From Parachlamydiaceae bacterium (GTDB taxonomy: Bacteria; Chlamydiota; Chlamydiia; Chlamydiales; Parachlamydiaceae): a stretch of DNA of 42,680 nucleotides. The translations under genes were made by a program, and so were the position numbers. The notes beneath the pieces are model-generated. The model was not told the origin of the DNA, did not search any database, and saw nothing but the letters and a program-made list of their open reading frames with translations. The stretch is taken from positions 1 to 42,680 of the forward strand of contig JACCRY010000138.1 in NCBI GenBank assembly GCA_013813265.1, in the 5' to 3' direction. Shown here one piece after another: positions 8,301-16,733 of the stretch (the stretch's first letter is position 1; each line of letters starts with the position of its first letter).

Positions 8301-9954
8301 ACAAGCCGTCATCAAAATTCTTGGACAAATAGGCTCTGCTGATCCACAAGCTGTTATCCCAGAGCTGATTTTGGCTCTCGAAGATAAAGAGGTGTCTGTC
8401 AGAAGAACTGCAGCCGAAGCTCTTGGACAAAGAGGAGGTGCCGATCCGCAAACTGTTATCTTCGCGCTGATTTCAGCTCTCAAAAACGGGAATTTCAGCA
8501 CAGATAGCGAACCTGTAGTCATAGCTATAAGAAAAATAGCCCAGGTTGCACCTAAAACAGTTACATTGATTCTATCTACCCTACTTCCAGCTTTCAAAGA
8601 AGAAGATTGGATGATTATAAGTTCTGCAGTTGATGCAATTGATCCACAAACTGAACTCTTTGACCTGCTCCAGGCTCTTAAAGATCTTCAAGACAGAATA
8701 GCTCTTGAGACTAATCCTCAAACAGCTATCCCCTCGCTGCTTAACACCCTCAAAGATAAAGATTGCAGGGTTAGAGTAAATGCAGTCACAACCCTTGGAA
8801 AGGTCGGAGTGGATAATCCTCAAGCAATTGTCCCTTCACTTCTCAACCTCCTCAAAAACAAAGACGAACATTTTAGGACCAGGGAAGCTGTAATTACTGC
8901 TCTTTATCAAATAGGGCAGGTTGACCCTCAAACTGTTATTCATGCACTGTTTCTAGCCCTCAAAAATAAAGATTGGCGGGTCAAACATGATGTAGTTAAG
9001 ATTCTTGGAATAATGGGCTGGGCGGATCCTCAGAAGATTACCCTTGCGCTGCTTCCAATTCTCAAAGATGAGGATTATAATATCAGAGAAACTGCCATTC
9101 AAGCACTTGTGAAAGTAGGTCAGGCTGACCCTCAAACTATGATCCCTCTAATGCTTCAGGCCCTCAAAAATGAAGACTGTAATGTCAGAGAAGGCGCAGC
9201 CAAAATCCTTGGAAAAGTAGGCCATGCGAATCCTCATGGAGTTATCCCTAACCTACTTTTATCTCTTAAGGATGAAAATAATGAAGTCAGAAGAGCTGCA
9301 GTGAAAGCACTTGGAGAAGTAGGCCATGCAAGTCCTCAAGAAGTTATCCTTTCGCTTGTTCTGGCTCTTAAAAATAAAGAAAATGAATCTGATGGAATCG
9401 CTGCAATCAATGCACTCGGGAAATTAGGCCTTGTTGATCCTCATGGAGTTATTCCTGCGCTAGTTCTAGCTCTCCAAGATGAAATTTTCTGGGTTAGAAA
9501 AACTGCAATCCTCGTACTTGGGAAAGTAGGCCAGGCAGAACCTCTAAAGGTTATACCTAAGTTGCTTCAGGTTCTCAAAGATAAAGATGCTGTTATCAGA
9601 AAGACCGCAGTCGAGGTCCTATCCACATTCGATTTTGCCCTTCACTTAAAAGATAATCCTGACATATTAACAGTAGTCACCGACCAGATCGTTCTATCCT
9701 CAACCCCACTAACCTCTCTCATCACATGCTGGAAAAAGAACCCCTCCCTATCTTCCACTTATTCTGCTGCGATCACCAAAAAATGCATCGAAGAAAATTT
9801 ACCTCTCTTCCAAATTGAAAATACCCTTTGTTTTTATGAACAAGGAAGACTCCTCACCATCGATTTCCCCGATGCTCGTCCATTCGCAATACAAATTGAA
9901 AAAAGGGTTCCCGAATATCCGGAGTTTTCAAATGAAAAGTGTTCCATTCAATAA
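5221..9954 (+). CDS. Copy B: trypsin-like protease-NACHT-HEAT repeat protein with CaaX box
   Basis: 1577 aa from GTG 5221; AAGG lies 7 bases upstream and the N-terminus matches the paralogues. Residues 1-80 are a conserved family-specific segment. Residues about 88-260 form a chymotrypsin-fold protease of V8/trypsin type with His106 (TAAHC), Asp172 (WTDWALLKL) and Ser239 (GNSGSP). A linker contains EEHRINSWED at about 381-390. NACHT follows: Walker A GRAGIGKST 419-427, Walker B RVLLVLDGLDE ending near 505, TSRPHAA sensor, and FLHLTFQEFFAARYL near 700. Residues about 840-1470 hold roughly 18 HEAT repeats with a 34-residue period. The last 100 residues are a conserved block ending CSIQ, a farnesyltransferase-type CaaX motif. 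No signal peptide or membrane segment is visible. I infer an NLR-like ATPase that controls a protease; the CaaX suggests action inside the host cell. A STAND antiphage role is the alternative. Confidence 0.88.
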   Translation: MISKGLYNNCENRYDFHRLHDLNLPPDFIELLKDQAQKIACIVHQSYLTKKEGGWGFTDNVPTLAKQQEMMLNAPFGEDEAFQDQFTPGFGTAFLVTKQLALTAAHCICDEGSSELNMKLVEATKLVFGFHDVKKNQSDYFFTEEQVRTVTVVAYQHFRASGRNTAYSEWTDWALLKLDREVAYDPLPLNLNKVVDKIELYMLGHPNGLSLKFTYNGQLEGNTESDFFECKLDAFRGNSGSPVFNRTTSQIEGILIEGTDDYEVVPNYRGTGQTRIQTSCISESKIVSNQIGKRMENCQRLDVLRHLVDKDLLDLENLQPVQNASSLLVNSLKECYKSRSAIPRLLDKPMPIDTIYTELVLLCNNKKSDKVDKEKENKSFEEHRINSWEDIHATKEPIKLDALFENREGKPPKKLLILGRAGIGKSTLCQYIANQWAEGKLWKGKFDALFWVPLRKLQNVHSAETAASILFRLCCQENKLFTRDVSDYLKQNPDRVLLVLDGLDEITLAEDSRQKKILDELLKFPHWILTSRPHAAGFVKADDTIENVGYASKTIDLYIQKSFQENPQAAIQKIHQNPIFFGLCHIPINLELICAILKKTKGDVSSINSMTSLYEKMMLTLQRRFLEKIGKPEAWNWTPTEIAQEVDPIFKILEKIAWTAMKNGALMFSLEDNLHHLCTSGFLQSTQDSEDVLVNEYSFLHLTFQEFFAARYLAGLLRVSPKEASKWMQEVKFNPRYKVVMWFTSGLLRNEGGDYHDLNAFFDMLDTPKDLVGLYGALLKVRCLEECGWQKGLQEKIKACKDENIVWIWREDLKKWDHSPIKKRLLETFEISLQSAKLLLIPKLISSLSNASQDEREFIVRILGQVGQADAQTVIPVLLQVHKNTYRGINHELTSLEKVATHSDPQVVIPVLLQALKDESECVRSAVILYALGKVGKANPQMVIPVLLPALNDKSESVRRKAVHALGKIGRGDPRVIPVLISILEDLKDIEVRNAAVDALSQLGQANPQIVITELLKTLKNDNFKVRQAVIKILGQIGSADPQAVIPELILALEDKEVSVRRTAAEALGQRGGADPQTVIFALISALKNGNFSTDSEPVVIAIRKIAQVAPKTVTLILSTLLPAFKEEDWMIISSAVDAIDPQTELFDLLQALKDLQDRIALETNPQTAIPSLLNTLKDKDCRVRVNAVTTLGKVGVDNPQAIVPSLLNLLKNKDEHFRTREAVITALYQIGQVDPQTVIHALFLALKNKDWRVKHDVVKILGIMGWADPQKITLALLPILKDEDYNIRETAIQALVKVGQADPQTMIPLMLQALKNEDCNVREGAAKILGKVGHANPHGVIPNLLLSLKDENNEVRRAAVKALGEVGHASPQEVILSLVLALKNKENESDGIAAINALGKLGLVDPHGVIPALVLALQDEIFWVRKTAILVLGKVGQAEPLKVIPKLLQVLKDKDAVIRKTAVEVLSTFDFALHLKDNPDILTVVTDQIVLSSTPLTSLITCWKKNPSLSSTYSAAITKKCIEENLPLFQIENTLCFYEQGRLLTIDFPDARPFAIQIEKRVPEYPEFSNEKCSIQ

Positions 9955-10101
9955 CCAGAAGGCATTTAAGTGATCTCAAAAGGACTTTATAATAACTGTG
10001 ATTATAGATACGACTTCCACCGACTCCATGACTTGAACCTCCCTCCCGATTTTATTGAACTTCTCAAGGATCAAGCCCAAAAGATTGCTTGCATGGTCCA
10101 T
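9940..10101 (+). repeat. 162-bp direct repeat, right copy
   Basis: Second copy of the junction repeat at 5191-5352. It covers the CSIQ end of copy B, the spacer and the start of the next, broken, copy. The near identity shows that the fifth copy arose by recent duplication before it decayed. Confidence 0.9.
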
Positions 10102-11115
10102 TAAAGAATCGATTATTTCATCTGTTAAAGAGAATTATAAATGCAAAAATGAAATCCCCCACCTATTAAATCGAGCCCTTCCGATTGATCAACTTTATAT
10201 AGAGCTAGTACTCCTTTGCAAAGACACGAAACAAGATATGAAAGAAGATAAAGATAAAGAAAAAAATGCTTTTGAAGAACGAAGGATTAATAGTTGGGAA
10301 GACATCCGTGCTTCATCAAAAGTGCCCATTGAACTCTCCCATCTTTTTGAAAAAAATAATAATAAAACTGATCAACGGATCTTGATTCTTGGTCGAGCCG
10401 GTATTGGTAAAGTACTTTGTGCCAATACATCGCTCATCAATGGGCAAATGGCAAGCTTTGGAAGGAAAAGTTCGATATCATTTTTTGGGTTCCTTTGAGG
10501 AAGCTTCAACATGTGCACTCAGCTGAAACTGTTGTTTCCTTTATTTTTCGTCTTTGTTGCCAAGAAAAAAGCTCCCATCTTTATTCACAAGATGTTGAAA
10601 AATATCTTAATGAAAATAAAGAACGGATCCTCTTTGTCTTGGATGGTCTAGATGAGGTGATCCTTGAAAAAAATAGTCTTCAAAAAAGAATTGTTGATGA
10701 TTTAATGAAATACCCTCATTGGATCATAACATCTCGTCCTCATGCAGCCGGGTCGATTCAAGCAGATGCAAAGATAGAAAATGTAGGTTTTGCTTCAAAA
10801 ACGATCGATCTTTACATTCAAAAGGTATTTCTAGAGAATTCCCAAACTATTATCGAAAAAATTCGTCAAAATCCGTTCTTAAAGACAAAGACCCTTGTTG
10901 TGTCAAAATGAATGCATACGAAGCCAGACGGAGGATAAGCAAAGTCAATCCGCAAATGATTTTTCCTTTGCTTGCAAGCGCCATCAAAGACCCCATTGAT
11001 TGGAGGGCAAGACTCCCTCCAAAGGGGATCTTTCTCAAATCCATTCCATGAGTGATCTTTATAAAAAACTCACTTTGGTTCTGAAAAAAAAATTTTTAGT
11101 GGATAAAATGGGCAT
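9971..11115 (+). pseudogene. Copy E: broken trypsin-NACHT-HEAT paralogue
   Basis: The GTG at 9971 starts the same N-terminus as copy B, but a deletion after ACMVH runs into a stop (about 10102). The whole protease domain is missing. Reading resumes in another frame with NEIPHLLNRALPIDQLY, the linker FEERRINSWED and the P-loop GRAGIGK. A small indel at about 10410 shifts the frame again, and the NACHT body continues to 10911 (FVLDGLDEV, SRPHAAGSI). Scraps follow: a HEAT fragment (NPQMIFPLLASAIKD, about 10945-10995) and the end of NACHT (SDLYKKLTLVLKKKF, about 11048-11090), now out of order. At least three frame breaks and rearranged pieces show it is not functional. Confidence 0.85.
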
Positions 11116-11167
11116 CTTCATAAAGACGATAACTTTAATATGAAGAAAATGATAAAAGAGTGATAGC

Positions 11168-11352
11168 TGCAACTTACATCGGCTTTCAAAATGCTAACAA
11201 ACTCTTTGCAGACAAGCAAGTCTATCAAATCAAAAAAGTGGTCAGCCACCAATACACAAGAATCAAGGCAAAAACCAGACTTTTATTGAATGGACAGACT
11301 GGGCTCTGGTTGAGCTAAATCGAAAGGCTCTCTTTATCCCTTTAAAAATGCA
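11168..11352 (+). pseudogene. Trypsin-domain fragment of the NACHT family
   Basis: Reads GFQNANKLFADKQVYQIKKV and VSHQYTRIKAKT. After a one-base shift near 11280 it continues FIEWTDWALVELNRKALFIP, matching the Asp-containing part of the protease in copy C (KVYQIKKVVAHQF, EWTDWALLELTEEV). It resembles copy C more than copy B. It stops abruptly where the opposite-strand N-terminal fragment begins, so a rearrangement break point lies at about 11350. Confidence 0.75.
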
Positions 11353-11591
11353 TATTCCGCACGCTTGACAAGAACAGGAGCCTCCAGGGAAAGCTGGTAG
11401 CCTCCTCCCTCTTGTTTTAGAAGATACTTTTTTTCAATAAGGCAAGCTACACTTTCTGCTTGCTTTTTCACCTTATCGATAAAAAGTGGATCTAATCCTA
11501 CAGACTTAAGCTCATTCAAATTTTTTCGTTGATCGTAACCAGCATGCAAAGATTTGTTCAAAGAACATTTAATATTTATAGAAGAAATCAC
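11350..11591 (-). pseudogene. Inverted N-terminal fragment of the NACHT family
   Basis: From GTG 11591 the minus strand reads MISSINIKCSLNKSLHAGYD and then KKQAESVACLIEKKYLLKQE, clearly homologous to residues 1-85 of copy C (NKSLYGDGDQ, KKQAESIACLVHK). Homology ends at about 11352, back to back with the plus-strand protease fragment, and no NACHT or HEAT follows. The GTG overlaps the stop of the preceding 75-aa frame (GTGA), which suggests the original gene was translationally coupled to it. It is the scar of an inversion inside the array. Confidence 0.75.
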
Positions 11592-11815
11592 ATGTCCTCA
11601 TAGGCGTTTTGATCTGAAAGCATACTCCTCTTCTTATAGGATCTTTGAATATTCATCCAATTATAGTTTTTAATCAAAGGAATACGAACTTTGTCTTCTG
11701 TATGGTAGGGAAGGGCATTAAAAGGTTTTCCATCCCATAGATAATAGACCAGATTTTCATTTTCTTGCGTGTAGTATGTTTGCTCTCTGATTCCGAGGCT
11801 TAATTGTCCACTCAT
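11588..11815 (-). CDS. Small hypothetical protein coupled to inverted NACHT-family fragment
   Basis: 75 aa from an ATG with AAAGGA about 10 bases upstream. No family recognised; it is rich in Tyr and Asn, with no membrane segment or signal peptide. Its stop overlaps the GTG of the inverted fragment as GTGA, the classic layout of coupled genes, so it may once have accompanied a trypsin-NACHT gene. No homologue precedes copies B, C or D here. It may be a leftover with no function. Confidence 0.45.
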   Translation of the reverse strand: MSGQLSLGIREQTYYTQENENLVYYLWDGKPFNALPYHTEDKVRIPLIKNYNWMNIQRSYKKRSMLSDQNAYEDM

Positions 11816-12182
11816 AGCGATCCAATCCTTTTATCGCACTAAAAAATTAGCGCAAAAGGCTCAATCGGTTACACCATTAGAAAACCTCGTTCATTTGGCC
11901 TTTAATTATTTCAGATTTTCTAAAAAGTGTTACCTATGTGGGTGAATAGGACCAAAACAGCTATGTTTTCTATTGAAACCTCTGCAGAGGAAATGCTATT
12001 GATCAAAGGATAACCGTACTCATCAATCAGAATCACAACTTTATTCTGTTTAGACAGTTAAGCTTACTTGGAAATGAGAGAAATAATGGATATAGTAAAG
12101 TCTTTTAAAGCCAAATAATCTTTTGAAAATTCTCCGTTGTTCCAGTAAGATGCTCTTATCATAAAAGAATGAAGGAATGAAC
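11816..12182. other. Intergenic region upstream of copy C
   Basis: No convincing gene. The last 60 bases hold the likely promoter of copy C: CAGTAAGATGCTCTTATCAT near 12142-12161 resembles CCGTAAGATGTTTTTATGAA near 16638-16657 upstream of copy D, so the two genes may share a control element. The middle part looks like decayed coding sequence that I cannot assign. Confidence 0.35.
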
Positions 12183-15100
12183 ATGAACAATACCGATCTC
12201 ACTCGAAGCGTGCAAATCACTTTAAATACAAGCCAAAACAAATCCCTTTATGGAGATGGCGACCAAAGACTCAATCTGCATGAGCTTGATTCGATAAAAT
12301 TAGATCAGTCTTTTATTTCCACTGTCAAAAAGCAAGCAGAAAGCATCGCCTGTCTTGTTCATAAAGATTTTCTGATCGAAAAAGGAGCCGGTTGGCAATT
12401 TCATCCTGGGACGCCAACTCTAAGTCAAAGTGTGGAGCGGCAATTTCAACCTGAAGGCGCCTCTTTTGGAGAACAAGAAGCCTTTAAGGATGAGCTTGCA
12501 CCTGGTTTTGGCACAGCATTTTTATTAGGAAAACGCCTAGCACTAACAGCCGCCCACTGCATCTGCGAAAAGGATAGTAATACTCTCGATGAAAAAGTGA
12601 TCCAGCAGACTCGATTAATCTTCGGCTTCCATGAAATTAAAGCAAAGCCTTCCGACTATTTCTTTGCCAAAAACAAGGTGTATCAAATCAAAAAAGTGGT
12701 GGCACATCAATTCATCAGACTTCGGGATAAAAATCACAACTACACAGAGTGGACCGATTGGGCGCTTCTTGAGCTAACAGAAGAGGTTCCTTTCACTCCT
12801 CTTCGGATGAACATGACAGAAAAAGTAGCAGACAAACTTGAGCTCTATATGCTGGGGCACCCGAGTGGCCTTCCCCTTAAATTTACAGGAGGAGGTTTTA
12901 TTCAAGGAAATACTCATAAAGACTTTTTTGAATGCAATTTAGATGCCTTTGGAGGCAACTCAGGCTCTTTTATTGCCGCCATATCAACACAAATGGGTTC
13001 AGGCATGCTTTGCAGCGGATGTACAGACTATGAAATCACAGATAATTATAAGAATAAAGGCAAACGAAAGATTCAGGCATGCCGCATCACAAAATCACAA
13101 ATCGCGCAAAACATAGTGGGTAATAGGCTGGAAAATTGTCAAAGAATCGATACCCTTCGCTTTCTTGTGAGTCCTGAACTTTTGGGACTAGAAGTGGTCG
13201 ATCAGCAAAACAGTTCTGCACTTATTGTAAAATCCCTGCAAGACAACTATAAAAGTCGAAATACGATCCCTCGCCTTATGTATAGCGCTCTTCCGATTGA
13301 GGATGTCTATACAGAACTTGTTCTTCTGGAACAAAGCAAAGAACAAGACAAAAATGATGAGAAAGCCGCTTTTGAAGAGCATCGGATCAATAGTTGGGAA
13401 GACGTCCATGGCACTAAAAAACCCATTGAACTGAAAAACCTCTTTAACAACGATGGCAAAGAGCAAAAAAAACTCCTCATTTTAGGTCGAGCGGGCATCG
13501 GAAAAAGCATTCTTTGCCAATTCATTGCCTACCAATGGGCTAAAACCAGCATTTGGCCCGGGAAATTCGATGCCCTTTTTTGGGTTCCCCTTCGCAAATT
13601 GCAACACGCCCACTCTGTTGAGACAACGGCATCTTTTCTTTTTCGAACCTGCTGCCAAGAGCATGGGTCTGCACTTTATCCCAAAGACATTGCAGATTAC
13701 ATCCTGCAACATAAAGAGCGCATTCTTTTTGTCTTAGATGGCCTTGATGAAGTGACTCTTGAAGAAGATAGCCTCCAAAAAACTATTGTGGATGAACTCC
13801 TTGCGTTTCCCCATTGGATCCTCACATCGCGCCCTCATGCAGCAACGTCGATTCGTGCAGATGCTACGATTGAGAATGTAGGTTTTGCTACCAACACAAT
13901 CGAGGCTTACATTCAAAAATCATTTCCCAAAAACTCCCAAGGGATGATCCAGAAAGTTCGTCAAAATCCCACTATATTTGGCCTCTGCCACATCCCCATC
14001 AACCTTGAACTTGTTTGTTCTATCTTGCAAAAATCCAAAGGTGACATTTCCAATATTTGCTCCATGGCAGGGCTTTATGAGGAGCTTACTTTGATTCTTC
14101 AGAGGCTTTTTTTAGATAAACTAGGGAAACCTTCTGCCTGGCACTGGGAGCCGGAAGATATAAAAGATGATGCTGAGATCTCTTTGGCTTTTAAATCGCT
14201 AGAATCCATGGCTTGGGAAGGGATGAGAGAAAAAGCGCTGTTCTTCTCTTTTAACCAAGGAGCAATGAGGAATATATATTGTAATAGCTACCCCTCTTCT
14301 CAGGCTGAGAAGCGAGAACCTCTTTTTAAGAACATGTGTGCAAGCGGCTTTTTACAATCCACAGGAGATAACGAACAATTCTTGCTCAACGAATATTCCT
14401 TTCTCCATTTAACATTTCAGGAGTTTTTTGCAGCTCGTTATTTAGTCCGACTTTTATATGACAATCCCAAGGAGGCTGCAAAATGCATGCAAGAAGTTAA
14501 ATTTAATCCTCGATATAAAATCGTCATGGGGTTTGTTGCCGGTCTTTTGCGAAAGGAAGGGGGTGAATTCCATCATCTTAATGCTTTTTTTAGCCTGCTA
14601 GATACACCTAAAGACTCCATTGGTTTGTATGAAACTCTATTGAAAGTGCGTTGCCTAGAAGAATGTGGTTGGCAAAAAAAATTGCATAACCTTCACTTCT
14701 ACGAGCAAAACATCCATCTATGGTGTCAAAAGATGGATCTCAACAAATGGGATGAAACCAGCACATGCCCACTGACATTCGTATTAGAATTTACTGTAAA
14801 AACTTTTAAATCGATGATGCAGCAGCAGCCTCTTGCAGAGCGATCGTATGATCCTCTATTAAAACATTTGATGGAAACATTTGAAATCAGCCCTCAAGGT
14901 GCTAAGCAATTCTTGATCCCCATGCTCAGCTCTTACACATCTGATCAAAATAAACGAGTCAGAACAAATGCAATCCATATGCTTGGCAGATTAGGCCTAG
15001 CTAATCCTGAATGGGTTCTTCCCTTGCTTATTGATACCCTCAAAGATAAAGAAAGCGTAGCTGCAATAAGCGGCATTATTCAAATAGGCGATGCTGACCC

Positions 15101-16550
15101 TCAACGTCTCTTTAAATTGCTTGATGAAGCCACTAAAAATAATGGCCCATTGATAACAATAATACCATTCTTGATCGAAATGACTAAAAATAACCCTGAG
15201 CGCTTCCTTTCTTTACTTACTAACGCGATCCAAGGAGAAAACAAGGAACTGAAGGCACTCGCAATATTAGCTCTAGGGAGATTAGGAGAAAACCATCCTA
15301 AGCTCGTCTTGCCATTGATGTCAAATTTGATGAAAAATGAAGACAAGGAAATCAGAGGATGTGCAGCGTTCTCTCTTGGATTCTTAAATAGTGCTGATCC
15401 ACAATGGCTCTTTCCTTTACTAACTGATGCCCTCAAAGATGAAGACGCGTCTATTAGAATGAATGCACTAAAGGGGCTTGACAACTTAATTCAGCTTCAC
15501 GCCAAGTTGATCTTTCCTTTACTTACGAATGCTATGGAAGATAGCGATGAGAGCATCAGGGAGCTTGCAATAAGAATCTTTCGCAATTTAGAGGAATTCG
15601 ATCTAGATTGTATTGAGTGTTTATTAACTGATGCCCAAAAACACATTATTGTTTTTGGTAATCCAACATTCGCTAGCAAGTTACTTGGCACAAAGGACCC
15701 GGAAATCGTCCTCCCTATTCTTTCTCAATTACTCAAACATCAAGACAAAAAGGCAAGATTAGCTGCAATATACGTCTTGCGAGATTATTTAGACGACAAA
15801 ACCGACCCCGAGATTGTCATCCCTTTGCTTGTGAATGCTCGCAAAGATATTGAAGAGGATATCAAAGTAGCTGCAATCGAAGCCCTTGGCAAGTTTTGCC
15901 ATGCCAACCCCAAACTCATCCTACCTATGCTTGCTAAGGCACTTAAATCAAATAAAAATAGAGATATGCAAGAGGCAGCTGCAGGAGCTCTTGGCATAGC
16001 GGGTCACGCCGATCCACAATTTGTCCTTCCTTTGTTTGTAGACTTTCTCAAAAATCACCACTGGTGGTCTCTTAGAAACGCAGCAACAAATGCCCTTGGT
16101 AAATTGGGGCATGCTGACCCGCAATTTGCTATTCCCCTACTTGCAATATCACGCAATGATAAGGATAAACGGGTCAAACAAACGGCAGTAAATGCACTTG
16201 TAAAATACGATCTTTCATCCTATTTGAAATCTTACCCTAATCTATTATACCCTTGCAAAAAGGAAATTATTTTATACTCAACTCCTTTGAGCGCCCTCAT
16301 TACCTGTTATCAAGAAGACTTATCTCAACCCTCAGTATATTGCAAAGCAATTGCAATGAAATGCATTGAAGAAAACTTATCCCTTTTCCAGGAAGAAAAC
16401 TTTCTTTGTTTTTACGAACAAGGGAAGCTTTGCAAAGTCAAATTCCCTAATGTCACCGAGGCTTTGCTTGAAATTGAAAAACAGGCTTGCCAGTATGACA
16501 ATAAATACAAAGAAGAAGATAAGGAAGATAGTGCTTGCTCAGTCCAATAA
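12183..16550 (+). CDS. Copy C: trypsin-like protease-NACHT-HEAT repeat protein with CaaX box
   Basis: 1455 aa from ATG 12183, which has GAAGGA at good spacing; an in-frame ATG at 12177 abuts the ribosome site. Protease triad: His125 (TAAHC), Asp192 (EWTDWALLEL), Ser260 (GNSGSF). The residue after the serine motif is Phe rather than Pro, as in copy D. The linker EEHRINSWED precedes NACHT, with P-loop GRAGIGKSI near 435-443, FVLDGLDE, SRPHAA and FLHLTFQEFFAARYL. An insertion absent from copy B (about residues 857-890, with TCPLTFVLEF and QQQPLAER) precedes the repeats. About a dozen HEAT repeats follow; they are more diverged than in copy B. The C-terminal block (STPLSALITCYQ, KCIEENLSLF, FLCFYEQGKL) ends in CSVQ, a farnesylation-type CaaX box. 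Confidence 0.87.
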   Translation: MNNTDLTRSVQITLNTSQNKSLYGDGDQRLNLHELDSIKLDQSFISTVKKQAESIACLVHKDFLIEKGAGWQFHPGTPTLSQSVERQFQPEGASFGEQEAFKDELAPGFGTAFLLGKRLALTAAHCICEKDSNTLDEKVIQQTRLIFGFHEIKAKPSDYFFAKNKVYQIKKVVAHQFIRLRDKNHNYTEWTDWALLELTEEVPFTPLRMNMTEKVADKLELYMLGHPSGLPLKFTGGGFIQGNTHKDFFECNLDAFGGNSGSFIAAISTQMGSGMLCSGCTDYEITDNYKNKGKRKIQACRITKSQIAQNIVGNRLENCQRIDTLRFLVSPELLGLEVVDQQNSSALIVKSLQDNYKSRNTIPRLMYSALPIEDVYTELVLLEQSKEQDKNDEKAAFEEHRINSWEDVHGTKKPIELKNLFNNDGKEQKKLLILGRAGIGKSILCQFIAYQWAKTSIWPGKFDALFWVPLRKLQHAHSVETTASFLFRTCCQEHGSALYPKDIADYILQHKERILFVLDGLDEVTLEEDSLQKTIVDELLAFPHWILTSRPHAATSIRADATIENVGFATNTIEAYIQKSFPKNSQGMIQKVRQNPTIFGLCHIPINLELVCSILQKSKGDISNICSMAGLYEELTLILQRLFLDKLGKPSAWHWEPEDIKDDAEISLAFKSLESMAWEGMREKALFFSFNQGAMRNIYCNSYPSSQAEKREPLFKNMCASGFLQSTGDNEQFLLNEYSFLHLTFQEFFAARYLVRLLYDNPKEAAKCMQEVKFNPRYKIVMGFVAGLLRKEGGEFHHLNAFFSLLDTPKDSIGLYETLLKVRCLEECGWQKKLHNLHFYEQNIHLWCQKMDLNKWDETSTCPLTFVLEFTVKTFKSMMQQQPLAERSYDPLLKHLMETFEISPQGAKQFLIPMLSSYTSDQNKRVRTNAIHMLGRLGLANPEWVLPLLIDTLKDKESVAAISGIIQIGDADPQRLFKLLDEATKNNGPLITIIPFLIEMTKNNPERFLSLLTNAIQGENKELKALAILALGRLGENHPKLVLPLMSNLMKNEDKEIRGCAAFSLGFLNSADPQWLFPLLTDALKDEDASIRMNALKGLDNLIQLHAKLIFPLLTNAMEDSDESIRELAIRIFRNLEEFDLDCIECLLTDAQKHIIVFGNPTFASKLLGTKDPEIVLPILSQLLKHQDKKARLAAIYVLRDYLDDKTDPEIVIPLLVNARKDIEEDIKVAAIEALGKFCHANPKLILPMLAKALKSNKNRDMQEAAAGALGIAGHADPQFVLPLFVDFLKNHHWWSLRNAATNALGKLGHADPQFAIPLLAISRNDKDKRVKQTAVNALVKYDLSSYLKSYPNLLYPCKKEIILYSTPLSALITCYQEDLSQPSVYCKAIAMKCIEENLSLFQEENFLCFYEQGKLCKVKFPNVTEALLEIEKQACQYDNKYKEEDKEDSACSVQ

Positions 16551-16657
16551 CCTCAGCGAAAAAGTAACGTACGTGCCGAGTAAAAAATTACAAAATTAAT
16601 CATGTCAATTTATTGATTGAATAACTTCTCATGATCTCCGTAAGATGTTTTTATGAA

Positions 16658-16708
16658 CTATACTGCAGGGCAGTGAATTCCGAAAAAATTCACTGCCCTG
16701 CAGTATAG
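16658..16708. promoter_or_regulatory. Perfect 22-bp inverted repeat upstream of copy D
   Basis: CTATACTGCAGGGCAGTGAATT is followed by the 7-base loop CCGAAAA and its exact reverse complement. It sits 25 bases before the ATG of copy D and just after a stretch resembling the promoter region of copy C. There is no T-run, so a rho-independent terminator is unlikely. It may be a leader hairpin, an operator or a small repeat element. Confidence 0.85.
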
Positions 16709-16733
16709 AAGCGACGTTCAAGAAGGTAAGGCG

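Noticed and set aside
7735-9630. CRISPR-like periodic repeats
   Set aside because: The 102-bp period is coding HEAT repeat sequence with degenerate units; there are no spacers and no cas genes.
10055-10498. 147-codon frame as an independent gene
   Set aside because: It is the linker and P-loop part of the broken fifth copy, read through a shifted N-terminus.
11334-11591. 85-aa frame as a complete small gene
   Set aside because: It aligns with residues 1-85 of the trypsin-NACHT family and then ends at a rearrangement point.
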